DNA of 6,618 bases from Methanosphaera sp. SHI613 (lineage in GTDB: Archaea > Methanobacteriota > Methanobacteria > Methanobacteriales > Methanobacteriaceae), in assembly GCA_003266145.1 (NCBI GenBank), contig MVJJ01000027.1, forward strand, positions 1 to 6,618, written 5' to 3'. Every line of letters begins with the position of its first letter. Within the stretch, counting starts at the first letter, position 1. Positions 1 through 5,726 of this stretch are shown one piece after another. A program made the position numbers and the translations under genes. The notes beneath the pieces are model-generated. The model had not been told where the DNA came from. It searched no databases and saw nothing but the letters and a program-made list of their open reading frames with translations.

Positions 1-981
1 TACTTCGTATGTAATCCTGCACTGGCTGAGGATAAACCAACACTTGGACAAGATCCAGAAAACAAAAAGCTAGGAAAAAGGCCATCATATTGTATGATAA
101 AAGTAGGATGCTGGGGAAAAGAAGCAAAACAGATACATAACTTCTACTCCATGAAGGAATTTTCATGTCCGGATGACAAACTCGACATAAAGGTAGGTGA
201 CTGTAGGCTAACCGAAAAGCATATGGAAGGATCATGTAATGTAACACAAGATGAAGCAATTAAACATCCAGAATATATGTGTGATGCAGGAAGCATGACT
301 TGGAATCTTGATATAGATAAGCAGATTACATTTAATGTAGGATATGGTGCAAATAAACTCTTCAGAAAACTCAACTCATTTGAAATGTTCTGGCATGCTG
401 AGGGTATAAAAACACAATATAGCGGTACAATCACATTAGATGGAGTGGAATATGAAGTCATACCGGAGAAATCTTATGGATATGCCGATAAAAACTGGGG
501 TGGAGACTTTACAAGTCCATGGTTATGGATATCCTCATGTAACATCACTAGCCTAATAAGTGGAGAAAAATTAAACAACTCCGCATTCGAGGCTGGTGGA
601 GGACGTCCAAAGGCTTTTGGAATAGAAATACCTAGAAAACTGCTCATCGGATTCTACTATGAAGGAACAATGTATGAATATAACTTTGCCAGATTCTGGA
701 ACATGGTAAAAATAGACTTTGACTTTGAAGAAGGAGAAGAGATCCACACTTGGACAGTCAATGCATCAAATAAGAATTCCTATATTGAACTGACACTGCA
801 CTGTAGACGTGATGAAATGCTTCTGGTTAATTATGAAGCTCCTAACGGCCTTAAATTACATAATCGTCTATGGAATGGTGGTACAGGTTATGGCGAACTT
901 AAGTTATATAAGAAGGATGGAACACTGATAGATCATGTGAAACTTGAAAATGCTGGCTGTGAATATGGAGAATATTGTTAA
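1..981 (+). CDS. Tocopherol-cyclase-like (lipocalin-fold) protein, 5' partial
   Basis: The reading frame is open from base 1 to the TAA at 979-981. The gene therefore starts outside the window, and the ATG at 94 is only an internal methionine; 326 residues are visible. The protein resembles the tocopherol cyclase family (Pfam Tocopherol_cycl, related to CrtC/AttH lipocalin-type hydratases). Shared features are a Y-A-D-K-N-W-G motif at visible residues 161-167 followed by P-W-L-W, an AGGG segment near 198-201, and a C-terminal block with W-N-G-G-T-G-Y-G-E-L-K-L and then an acidic, Gly-containing end. These match the layout of plant and cyanobacterial VTE1 C-termini. The plant enzyme closes the chromanol ring of tocopherol, a pathway not expected in a methanogen, so the substrate here is unknown. 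The many cysteines are consistent with an anaerobe. The permease starts 39 bases downstream with no evident TATA box between, so co-transcription is likely. The family call is fairly firm; the function is not known. Confidence 0.72.
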   Translation, partial: YFVCNPALAEDKPTLGQDPENKKLGKRPSYCMIKVGCWGKEAKQIHNFYSMKEFSCPDDKLDIKVGDCRLTEKHMEGSCNVTQDEAIKHPEYMCDAGSMTWNLDIDKQITFNVGYGANKLFRKLNSFEMFWHAEGIKTQYSGTITLDGVEYEVIPEKSYGYADKNWGGDFTSPWLWISSCNITSLISGEKLNNSAFEAGGGRPKAFGIEIPRKLLIGFYYEGTMYEYNFARFWNMVKIDFDFEEGEEIHTWTVNASNKNSYIELTLHCRRDEMLLVNYEAPNGLKLHNRLWNGGTGYGELKLYKKDGTLIDHVKLENAGCEYGEYC

Positions 982-1010
982 ATATCAACTATTTTCAAAT
1001 GAATGAAATA

Positions 1011-1016
1011 GAGGTG
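1011..1016 (+). promoter_or_regulatory. Ribosome binding site of the ABC permease
   Basis: GAGGTG lies four bases before the ATG at 1021. It matches the core complementary to the 3' end of archaeal 16S rRNA (SD GGAGGTGAT) and supports this start codon. Confidence 0.75.
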
Positions 1017-1020
1017 TAAT

Positions 1021-2151
1021 ATGAATTATTTTAAATTAATTCTCAAGAATCCATTCAGAAACAAGACCAGAAGCATGCTTGCCATAATAGGAATAGCAAT
1101 AGGCATTGCAACAATTGTAGCGTTGGGTATGATAACCGTATCACTTGAAGATTCTACCGAGACAACATTAAAAAATGGATCAGCTGAAATAACAGCTACC
1201 AAGATAGGCAGTTCAATGGCATCCTCATCAGGTAACCTTAATGAAAGCTATGTAGAGGAATTATCAAAAATAGATGGAGTTGAAAAAACTGCAGGAATGC
1301 TTGAAAGTAATGTAGTTGATACTTCAAAAAGTAGTGATTCAAGTAGATATGGTTTTAGTCTTTATGGAGCCAAAAAGGATGAGCTTGACGTTGTGGGAAT
1401 TAACAATATAAATGGTAGCGTATTTAATGAAGATGAAAATGAATTGATTGTAGGAAAAAGTCTAGCCGATGAAGAAAACTATACTATCGGGGATACTATA
1501 GATGTATATGGCAATGATTTTAAGATAACCGGTATCTATGAAACAGGTTCCATATTCTATGACTCAGCTATGTATACCAGCTTAAGCAAATTGCAAAATT
1601 TAACCGATAATGAAGGAGAAATATCCAGTGTTTACATTAAAATCAAAAAGGATGCTAATCTAACAGTAGTGAATGATAATATAAAAGACAAGTATAATGA
1701 TACATTAAACACTATTACAACCGAAGAAATGTCACAGACAATTGATGATACGCTTGGAATGATTAACCAGGCAACAACTGCCATTGAAGTACTGGCAATC
1801 ATTATTGGAGGACTTGGTGTGATAAATACCATGATGATGACAGTGTTTGAAAGAACACGTGAAATTGGTGTTTTAAAATCCGTTGGTTGGAGTAAAAAAA
1901 GAATATTAACCATGATTATGGGTGAATCCATAGTATTGACTGTTCTATCAGGAATTATTGGTTCCATATTAGGAGTACTTGCAGTTTTCATATTATTTAA
2001 AGCAGGCGGAGATGAAATGACATTGATATTCAACATCAACATATTTATCAAGGCATTTGCAGTGGCATTAAGCGTTGGTATCATTGGTGGTCTATACCCT
2101 GCCATTAAAGCATCAAAATTGTCACCTACCGAAGCATTAAGATATGAGTAG
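1021..2151 (+). CDS. ABC transporter permease, MacB/FtsX type
   Basis: This 376-residue integral membrane protein has the MacB/LolC/FtsX layout. A cytoplasmic N-terminus with the typical N-P-x-R-N-K-x-R start leads into TM1 at about 20-42. A roughly 210-residue extracytoplasmic core (MacB_PCD type) follows at 43-253. Three more membrane segments lie at about 254-276, 301-327 and 338-360. Diagnostic FtsX-domain features are E-R-T-R-E-I-G-V-L-K-S-V-G-W at 277-290, the coupling region that contacts the ATPase, and the C-terminal Y-P-A-I-K-A-S-K-L-S-P-T-E-A-L-R-Y-E. Length is normal for archaeal members. The ATPase gene follows after 10 bases, so the pair most likely forms a 2+2 complex at the cytoplasmic membrane. 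Family members export peptides, drugs or lipoproteins or act as mechanotransducers; the substrate here is unknown. The GAGGTG ribosome binding site sets the start. Confidence 0.93.
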   Translation: MNYFKLILKNPFRNKTRSMLAIIGIAIGIATIVALGMITVSLEDSTETTLKNGSAEITATKIGSSMASSSGNLNESYVEELSKIDGVEKTAGMLESNVVDTSKSSDSSRYGFSLYGAKKDELDVVGINNINGSVFNEDENELIVGKSLADEENYTIGDTIDVYGNDFKITGIYETGSIFYDSAMYTSLSKLQNLTDNEGEISSVYIKIKKDANLTVVNDNIKDKYNDTLNTITTEEMSQTIDDTLGMINQATTAIEVLAIIIGGLGVINTMMMTVFERTREIGVLKSVGWSKKRILTMIMGESIVLTVLSGIIGSILGVLAVFILFKAGGDEMTLIFNINIFIKAFAVALSVGIIGGLYPAIKASKLSPTEALRYE

Positions 2152-2155
2152 AGGT
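2151..2155 (+). promoter_or_regulatory. Ribosome binding site that decides the ATPase start
   Basis: GAGGT (AGAGGT if counted from 2150) begins on the last base of the permease stop codon and lies six bases before the ATG at 2162. An in-frame ATG at 2144, inside the permease, has no such site ahead of it. Translation therefore most likely starts at 2162, and the two genes are probably translationally coupled. Confidence 0.7.
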
Positions 2156-2161
2156 TTTACT

Positions 2162-3208
2162 ATGTCAAATATCGTGAAAATTAGAGATTTAAAAAAGTAC
2201 TATGATAATGGTGAAACCAAAGCTTTAAATGGAATTAACCTAGACATTAAAGAAGGTGAGTTCATATCAATTATCGGACCATCAGGTAGTGGAAAATCCA
2301 CTCTTCTTAATATGATAGGAGCATTGGATACTCCTGATAGTGGAGAGATTATTGTAGATGGTATAAATTTAACAGATAAAAAAGAGAACTTATCAAAGTT
2401 TCGTAGTCAAAAAATAGGATTCATATTCCAATTGCACAATTTAATTCCTAATATCAGCGTACTGGAAAACGTGGAAATTCCACTTATGGGAAAACATTTG
2501 AGAATTAATAAAAAGAATGAAAATATTGCCATTGACTTACTTAAAAGTGTGGGATTAGAAGATAAGATTCATCAAAATCCTACAAAGATGTCCGGTGGTC
2601 AAAGACAACGTGTGGCAATAGCAAGAGCATTGGTTAATGAACCTTCAATTATTATAGCAGATGAACCTACAGGAGCGTTGGATACGAAAACAAGTCAGAA
2701 AATTATGGACTTGCTTAAAAAATTACACCATGAACGTAATGTAACGCTGATAATTGTAACCCATGACCCGTCAGTAGCTAATCAAGCAGATAGAACCGTT
2801 ACGGTACGTGATGGTAGGATTATAGATTCAACGGATGCATCTAATAACAACATGACAATCCCCATTGAAGAAAGTATGGATACTTACATGGAATCATATG
2901 TGGACTTTGTTGATTATGTTGAAAAAAATAATCGACTTGGATGTGATATTCCACAAAAGATTACCGTTATGATGGACAATAAAAAGATGCAGTTAATCAT
3001 TAAAGCATTAACCAGTAGCCAGATAAGGCATGCCCGATTAAATGAAGAAAAAGGTATGGGTACATTTCAGGAAAACATTGTACACATGGGTTCATATAGC
3101 CCAACAGGCAAACAGATACCATTGGAAGTATTACAAACTAAAATACCTGCAGGCGTAATTGATAAAATATCTGATAGGATTATTAAATATAGTTTATATG
3201 GGGAGTAA
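2162..3208 (+). CDS. ABC transporter ATP-binding protein (MacB/LolD type) with C-terminal extension
   Basis: This is the 348-residue ATPase partner of the preceding permease. It has a complete nucleotide-binding domain: Walker A GPSGSGKST at 39-47, Q-loop Gln at 90, signature MSGGQ at 143-147 (usual form LSGGQ), Walker B I-I-I-A-D-E at 163-168 with catalytic Glu168, D-loop G-A-L-D at 171-174, and switch His201. All ATP-hydrolysis residues are present, so it should be active. LolD/MacB-type ATPases normally end near residue 225-235. Here about 120 more residues follow (about 225-348), opening with an acidic stretch and ending in a segment rich in Lys, Ile and Gly. I do not recognise this tail, and it contains no obvious membrane segment. 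It may be a regulatory or partner-binding domain on the cytoplasmic face. An alternative start at 2144 would add six residues but overlaps the permease gene and lacks a ribosome binding site. The stop codon lies inside a terminator-like hairpin. Confidence 0.92.
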   Translation: MSNIVKIRDLKKYYDNGETKALNGINLDIKEGEFISIIGPSGSGKSTLLNMIGALDTPDSGEIIVDGINLTDKKENLSKFRSQKIGFIFQLHNLIPNISVLENVEIPLMGKHLRINKKNENIAIDLLKSVGLEDKIHQNPTKMSGGQRQRVAIARALVNEPSIIIADEPTGALDTKTSQKIMDLLKKLHHERNVTLIIVTHDPSVANQADRTVTVRDGRIIDSTDASNNNMTIPIEESMDTYMESYVDFVDYVEKNNRLGCDIPQKITVMMDNKKMQLIIKALTSSQIRHARLNEEKGMGTFQENIVHMGSYSPTGKQIPLEVLQTKIPAGVIDKISDRIIKYSLYGE

Positions 3209-3247
3209 AAAGATAATTTACTCCTCATTATTGTTTTTAATTTTATT
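3199..3247 (+). terminator. Hairpin plus T-rich tract ending the ABC operon
   Basis: Arms GGAGTAAA (3202-3209) and TTTACTCC (3217-3224) pair perfectly around a 7-base loop. The stem extends outward by one G-T wobble and two further pairs. A T-rich tract (TTGTTTTTAATTTTATT, 3231-3247) follows. The stop codon TAA of the ATPase lies inside the left arm. Archaeal termination depends mainly on oligo-T, so the tract alone would be a plausible stop site. The next gene is convergent and ends at 3252; read on the minus strand the region also offers TTTTT (rc of 3207-3211), so the element may work both ways. Confidence 0.6.
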
Positions 3248-3251
3248 GAAT

Positions 3252-3884
3252 TTATTCAGAACTTAAATTAACCCCCATTTTAAAGGCTTCATCCAAGTCT
3301 ATAGGAAACTGTTTTTTATTGAATTGAATCTTATCTTCCTCATTAAACATTCCCATTTCATATTTACTGTAATCGTTTACCTGTAATGTATTGCATGATG
3401 GATATATCTCCAATTTACCATTTAAAAAATTAAATAGGCCTTCAAAACTTGCAAACTTATCCTTATAATCACTTTCATAGAATTCTTTAGGAGCATTCAT
3501 GGTATATATTAATCCCACATTAATTTTTCCTTCAAAGTAGTTTCCACCATTATATGATAATGCAACAAAAATCAATCTTTCTACGAATGCCTTATATTGG
3601 CTTGCAGGTTCTCCCATATAAATAGGAACACCTATTAGTAATGTATCAGCTTCATATATCTTATCAATTAGCGGGGAAAGATCATCTTTCCAGAAGCACT
3701 TGCAACGTTCCATATTTTTCATTTTACATAGCATACAGCTTCTACAACCTGTGAAGTTCAAATCATATAAGTCAACATATTCTGTTTCTGCACCTGCTGA
3801 TATTGCTCCTTTTTCGGCTGACTTCATTAATTTTGCCGTGTTCCAATCCTTACGTGGACTTGCATTAATTATAATTGTTTTCAT
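3252..3884 (-). CDS. Iron-sulfur flavoprotein-like NADPH-dependent FMN reductase family protein
   Basis: This 210-residue flavodoxin-fold protein is probably a cytoplasmic electron carrier or reductase. The N-terminal beta strand and FMN-phosphate loop read I-I-I-N-A-S-P-R-K-D-W-N-T-A-K-L (residues 4-19). A later G-V-P-I-Y-M-G-E-P-A-S-Q-Y-K-A-F-V-E-R-L (85-104) is the usual second FMN loop and helix of the NADPH-dependent FMN reductase family. Between them is a compact cysteine cluster, C47-x2-C50-x2-C53-x7-C61 with an extra C63. It fits the C-x2-C-x2-C-x4-7-C motif that binds the [4Fe-4S] cluster in methanogen iron-sulfur flavoproteins (Isf). Isf proteins move electrons between ferredoxin and acceptors such as O2 or peroxide. 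The strong site AGGTGAT (rc of 3888-3894), three bases before the ATG, supports the start. It lies 15 bases downstream of the nitroreductase gene in the same orientation, so it is likely the second gene of that operon. The physiological partner is unknown. Confidence 0.85.
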   Translation of the reverse strand: MKTIIINASPRKDWNTAKLMKSAEKGAISAGAETEYVDLYDLNFTGCRSCMLCKMKNMERCKCFWKDDLSPLIDKIYEADTLLIGVPIYMGEPASQYKAFVERLIFVALSYNGGNYFEGKINVGLIYTMNAPKEFYESDYKDKFASFEGLFNFLNGKLEIYPSCNTLQVNDYSKYEMGMFNEEDKIQFNKKQFPIDLDEAFKMGVNLSSE

Positions 3885-3899
3885 ATTATCACCTATATA

Positions 3900-4416
3900 T
3901 CATAAATATTCAACCATCTCATCTAATGGTTTTCGTACATCAGAGAATCCTTTAAGGGGTATTGAATCATCACTCGGATAACCGATTGGAAGTAATGCTA
4001 CCGGTTCTAAATTGGACGGTAAATCAAATACATCTATAAGTACGTTTTTATCAAATCCTCTAACCCAACATGATCCTATGCCCTCATCAAATGCTTCAAG
4101 CATCATCTGGGTAATGCTGATAGCCGCATCTATCGGACCGGAGTCATGGCCATCAACGGCCTTCCAGGAAACATTATTGTCCGAACATATTAGCAATACT
4201 ATTGGAGCGTTAAAACAAAATGGCGTGACCCTTCTTGCCTTATCCAATGCTTTTTTACTTTGTAAAACAAATATTCTTTGTGGCTGGAAGTTTCCTGCTG
4301 TCGGCGCAAGTTGACCTGTCTTAAGTATCTTATCCAATTTATCCTTTTCAATCTCTTTGATAACTGCGAACGGAATATCTTTTTTCGGCTAGCTCTAAAA
4401 ATGATTCAAATGTCAT
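3900..4416 (-). pseudogene. Nitroreductase family protein, frameshifted near the N-terminus
   Basis: From the ATG at 4416 the minus strand reads M-T-F-E-S-F-L-E-L-A-E-K-R-Y-S-V-R, a textbook nitroreductase N-terminus with the FMN-contacting R-x-S-x-R. That frame reaches a TGA at 4350-4348 after 22 codons. The rest of the protein continues in another frame from about 4355 to the TGA at 3902-3900: E-I-E-K-D-K-L-D-K-I-L-K-T-G-Q-L-A-P-T-A-G-N-F-Q-P-Q, then P-I-D-A-A-I-S-I-T-Q-M-M-L-E-A-F-D-E-G-I-G-S-C-W-V and L-L-P-I-G-Y-P. The break falls in the ten bases 4365-4356; relatives usually have about five residues there, so a loss of 5 (or 2) bases or a gain of 1 would explain it. Members are FMN-dependent NAD(P)H oxidoreductases acting on nitro compounds, quinones or flavins. 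Initiation at the TTG at 4337 would give 145 residues lacking the Arg motif, probably inactive. A sequencing or assembly error is equally possible. The weak site AGGGT lies upstream of the ATG. Confidence 0.85.
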
Positions 4417-4444
4417 ATTATTACCCTGTATTTATGAATTGTAA

Positions 4445-4461
4445 CTTATAATAAATATGTT
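4445..4461 (-). promoter_or_regulatory. Putative promoter of the nitroreductase/flavoprotein operon
   Basis: Read on the minus strand, a GAAAC stretch resembling a BRE (around 4461-4465) is followed by the AT-rich box ATATTTATTATA. An archaeal start about 25 bases further on would fall near 4428, giving a leader of roughly 12 bases before the ATG at 4416. A second TATA-like CTTAAATAC (rc of 4534-4542) lies further upstream and would give a leader near 100 bases. The choice between them cannot be made from the sequence. Confidence 0.35.
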
Positions 4462-4483
4462 TCTTGATATATTAAAGATTATT

Positions 4484-4509
4484 GATATGTTTAGTTAATT
4501 AAATGTATC
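4484..4509. promoter_or_regulatory. Imperfect palindrome, putative MarR operator B
   Basis: The core TTAGTTAATTAA (4491-4502) differs by one base from the symmetric TTAGTTAACTAA. It is flanked by GATA (4484-4487) and TATC (4506-4509). Of the 13 base pairs of symmetry in this span, 10 match. TTGATAT occurs at 4482-4488 and again at 4464-4470. The core is shared with the palindrome at 5120-5143 beside the MarR gene, which suggests the same dimeric regulator binds both. It lies between the MarR stop and the nitroreductase start. Confidence 0.45.
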
Positions 4510-4548
4510 TTAATGTTGTCTAAATAGAGATTAGTATTTAAGCATAAT

Positions 4549-4564
4549 GTGTCATGAGTGACAC
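4549..4564. repeat. Perfect 6-bp inverted repeat with adjacent T6
   Basis: GTGTCA and TGACAC flank the four bases TGAG. On the plus strand six T residues (4568-4573) follow at once, which has the shape of a terminator. However, no plus-strand gene ends here; the MarR gene ends at 4587 on the minus strand, and there the hairpin is not followed by a T run. It could be a 3' stabilising hairpin for the MarR transcript, a block to antisense transcription, or a binding site. The function is open. Confidence 0.4.
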
Positions 4565-4586
4565 CTATTTTTTGGATTCTTTTTGT

Positions 4587-5027
4587 TTATATAATTATCT
4601 TATAGAGCAATTTTTTCAGTTCCGTTTTCTCATCAAGTGTCATGTTGCTGGTTACATTATTTTCCCATTCTTCTATGTAGGATATGTATTTGTTTGCTAA
4701 ATTTTGGCCTGATGTGGTTAGTTCTACAATTTTTATCCTGTGATTGTCCTCTTTTTCATATCTTATTATGTATCCTTTATCTTCAAATTTTTTAAGTATC
4801 TTTGCTATTTGTCCTTCGCTAATATTGAATATGTTTACCAATTCTTTTTGTGTTACAACTTCACTAAAGAAAATCCTAATTAATAAGGGCAGTTCCTTCA
4901 TAGATATTTCTTCATCATTTATTCTTTGTTTTAAAAATTCACCATAGTTAGATACCATTTCCTCTACATAGTGATATATGAATATGTTTTCAGGATTTTG
5001 GCTTGTTATCATATTGTTTTCTTTCAT
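4587..5027 (-). CDS. MarR-family transcriptional regulator
   Basis: This 146-residue winged-helix repressor or activator probably acts as a dimer. Helix-rich dimerisation segments at the N- and C-termini frame the DNA-binding part. The HTH is at about 59-86 (T-Q-K-E-L-V-N-I-F-N-I-S-E-G-Q-I-A-K-I-L-K-K-F-E-D-K-G-Y-I). The beta wing at about 88-104 carries D94-N-H-R97 before V-E-L-T-T-S-G, matching the MarR D-x-R/L-T pattern. The open frame extends to an ATG at 5102, but the first 25 residues it would add are the hydrophobic translation of an AT-rich promoter region. GGAG (rc of 5037-5040) lies nine bases before the ATG at 5027, and the resulting length is normal for MarR proteins, so I chose 5027; a start at M6 (5012) is also possible. 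The gene is divergent from the acetyltransferase operon and upstream of the redox operon, and palindromes lie in both promoter regions. It is likely a local, autoregulating, ligand- or redox-responsive regulator. Confidence 0.88.
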   Translation of the reverse strand: MKENNMITSQNPENIFIYHYVEEMVSNYGEFLKQRINDEEISMKELPLLIRIFFSEVVTQKELVNIFNISEGQIAKILKKFEDKGYIIRYEKEDNHRIKIVELTTSGQNLANKYISYIEEWENNVTSNMTLDEKTELKKLLYKIII

Positions 5028-5080
5028 CAGTATAATCTCCATCATAATTATTAACCAAATAAACTCTTTCCAAATGAAAG

Positions 5081-5090
5081 TTTTATATAT
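5081..5090 (-). promoter_or_regulatory. Putative TATA box of the MarR gene
   Basis: The minus strand reads ATATATAAAA here. A start about 25 bases downstream, near 5060, would leave a leader of about 33 bases before the ATG at 5027. An alternative box, TATTTATATAA on the minus strand (rc of about 5108-5118), would start transcription near 5086. In both cases the ATG at 5102 would lie upstream of the transcript, which supports the shorter protein. Confidence 0.4.
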
Positions 5091-5106
5091 TATAATCTTC
5101 ATAACA

Positions 5107-5117
5107 TTATATAAATA
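5107..5117 (+). promoter_or_regulatory. Putative TATA box of the acetyltransferase operon
   Basis: TTATATAAATA is a good archaeal TATA box. A transcription start about 25 bases downstream falls near 5137, giving a leader of about 34 bases that contains the ribosome binding site GTGAT (5163-5167). The 24-bp palindrome would then cover the region between TATA box and start site, a position suited to repression. An alternative box at 5141-5150 (ATATAATATA) would make the transcript almost leaderless, which fits less well with the ribosome binding site. Confidence 0.45.
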
Positions 5118-5119
5118 CT

Positions 5120-5143
5120 TATCAATTAGTTAAGTAATTGATA
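5120..5143. promoter_or_regulatory. 24-bp near-perfect palindrome, putative MarR operator A
   Basis: The arms TATCAATTA (5120-5128) and TAATTGATA (5135-5143) are exact inverse complements around the centre GTTAAG. Eleven of twelve base pairs of symmetry hold; only the G/G pair 5129/5134 breaks it. It sits in the divergent region between the MarR gene and the acetyltransferase, where autoregulating MarR proteins usually bind. Its inner TTAGTTAAGTAA (5126-5137) is one base from the core of the palindrome at 4484-4509. Confidence 0.6.
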
Positions 5144-5170
5144 TAATATAGAAAAAATTAATGTGATACT

Positions 5171-5722
5171 ATGAGTAAAGAAGAATTTAGAGTAGATTTG
5201 AGAAAACTAACAGCAGAAGAAATAGAAGGAATAAACAAACAAAACCAAACACTTCATAAATTAAACCATGCTATGCCAATGACAGAAGAATACGATGCAC
5301 TGGTAAACGAATTATTTGAAGGCAATCTCGGTGAAAACAACACAATTTACACACCATTAAGCGGAACATACTTTAAAATGGTTAAGACAGGAAAAAATGT
5401 CGTTATAAATGCTAACTGTTTAATGATGGCACGTGGTGGAATAAACATAGGAGATGACACTATGATTGCAGCCAATGTGCAATTGGTTTCAAACAATCAT
5501 GATGAATATGAGCGTGAGGTATTGTTATGTGATGAAGTTAACATCAAGAAGGGAGTATGGATTGGAGCTGGGGCAACAATTCTACCTGGAGTTACCATTG
5601 GAAAATATGCTATAGTAGGGGCTGGTGCAGTAGTTACCAAAGACGTACCTGATTATGGTGTTGTTGTCGGAGCACCTGCACGTCTCATAAAAACACTAGA
5701 TAAAGACAAGTTCCAAGAGTGA
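5171..5722 (+). CDS. Maltose/galactoside-type O-acetyltransferase (hexapeptide repeat)
   Basis: This 183-residue member of the LacA/Maa/NodL branch of the left-handed beta-helix acyltransferases is expected to be a cytoplasmic trimer using acetyl-CoA. A helical N-terminal cap (about 1-50) with the Maa-like M-T-E-E-Y-D-A-L precedes the beta-helix. Hexapeptide repeats run from about 75 to 170: I-N-I-G-D-D, V-N-I-K-K-G-V-W-I-G-A-G-A-T-I-L-P-G-V-T-I-G and A-I-V-G-A-G-A-V-V-T-K-D-V-P, ending V-V-V-G-A-P-A-R-L-I-K. The probable catalytic base is His110 in S-N-N-H-D. The family acetylates hydroxyl groups of sugars or other small molecules; the acceptor here cannot be told. The length is normal. GTGAT lies three bases before the ATG. 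The SnoaL-like gene follows after four bases, so this is the first gene of an operon that is divergent from, and probably controlled by, the MarR regulator. Confidence 0.9.
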   Translation: MSKEEFRVDLRKLTAEEIEGINKQNQTLHKLNHAMPMTEEYDALVNELFEGNLGENNTIYTPLSGTYFKMVKTGKNVVINANCLMMARGGINIGDDTMIAANVQLVSNNHDEYEREVLLCDEVNIKKGVWIGAGATILPGVTIGKYAIVGAGAVVTKDVPDYGVVVGAPARLIKTLDKDKFQE

Positions 5723-5726
5723 TTAA

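Noticed and set aside
144..461. Open frame of 105 codons on the minus strand
   Set aside because: It is fully contained in the tocopherol-cyclase-like gene on the opposite strand, resembles no family I know and has no ribosome binding site.
1632..2105. Open frame of 157 codons on the minus strand
   Set aside because: It lies opposite the well-supported FtsX domain of the permease; its hydrophobic make-up mirrors the membrane segments of the real gene.
3700..3981. Open frame of 93 codons on the plus strand
   Set aside because: It spans antisense to two minus-strand genes with clear family motifs and has no supporting start signal.
4012..4314. Open frame of 100 codons on the plus strand
   Set aside because: It is antisense to the conserved part of the nitroreductase; that side carries the family motifs, this side none.
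4375..4390. Programmed frameshifting at the A6 run in the nitroreductase gene
   Set aside because: Shifting there would replace the conserved R-Y-S-V-R with D-I-P-F-A; the true break lies after that motif, where no slippery heptamer is visible.
4744..4947. Open frame of 67 codons on the plus strand inside the MarR gene
   Set aside because: The opposite strand encodes a standard winged helix; this frame has no recognisable content.
5028..5102. N-terminal extension of the MarR protein to the ATG at 5102, possibly a membrane anchor
   Set aside because: The 25 residues are hydrophobic, but the stretch contains the likely TATA box and probable transcript start, and a GGAG site precedes the ATG at 5027.
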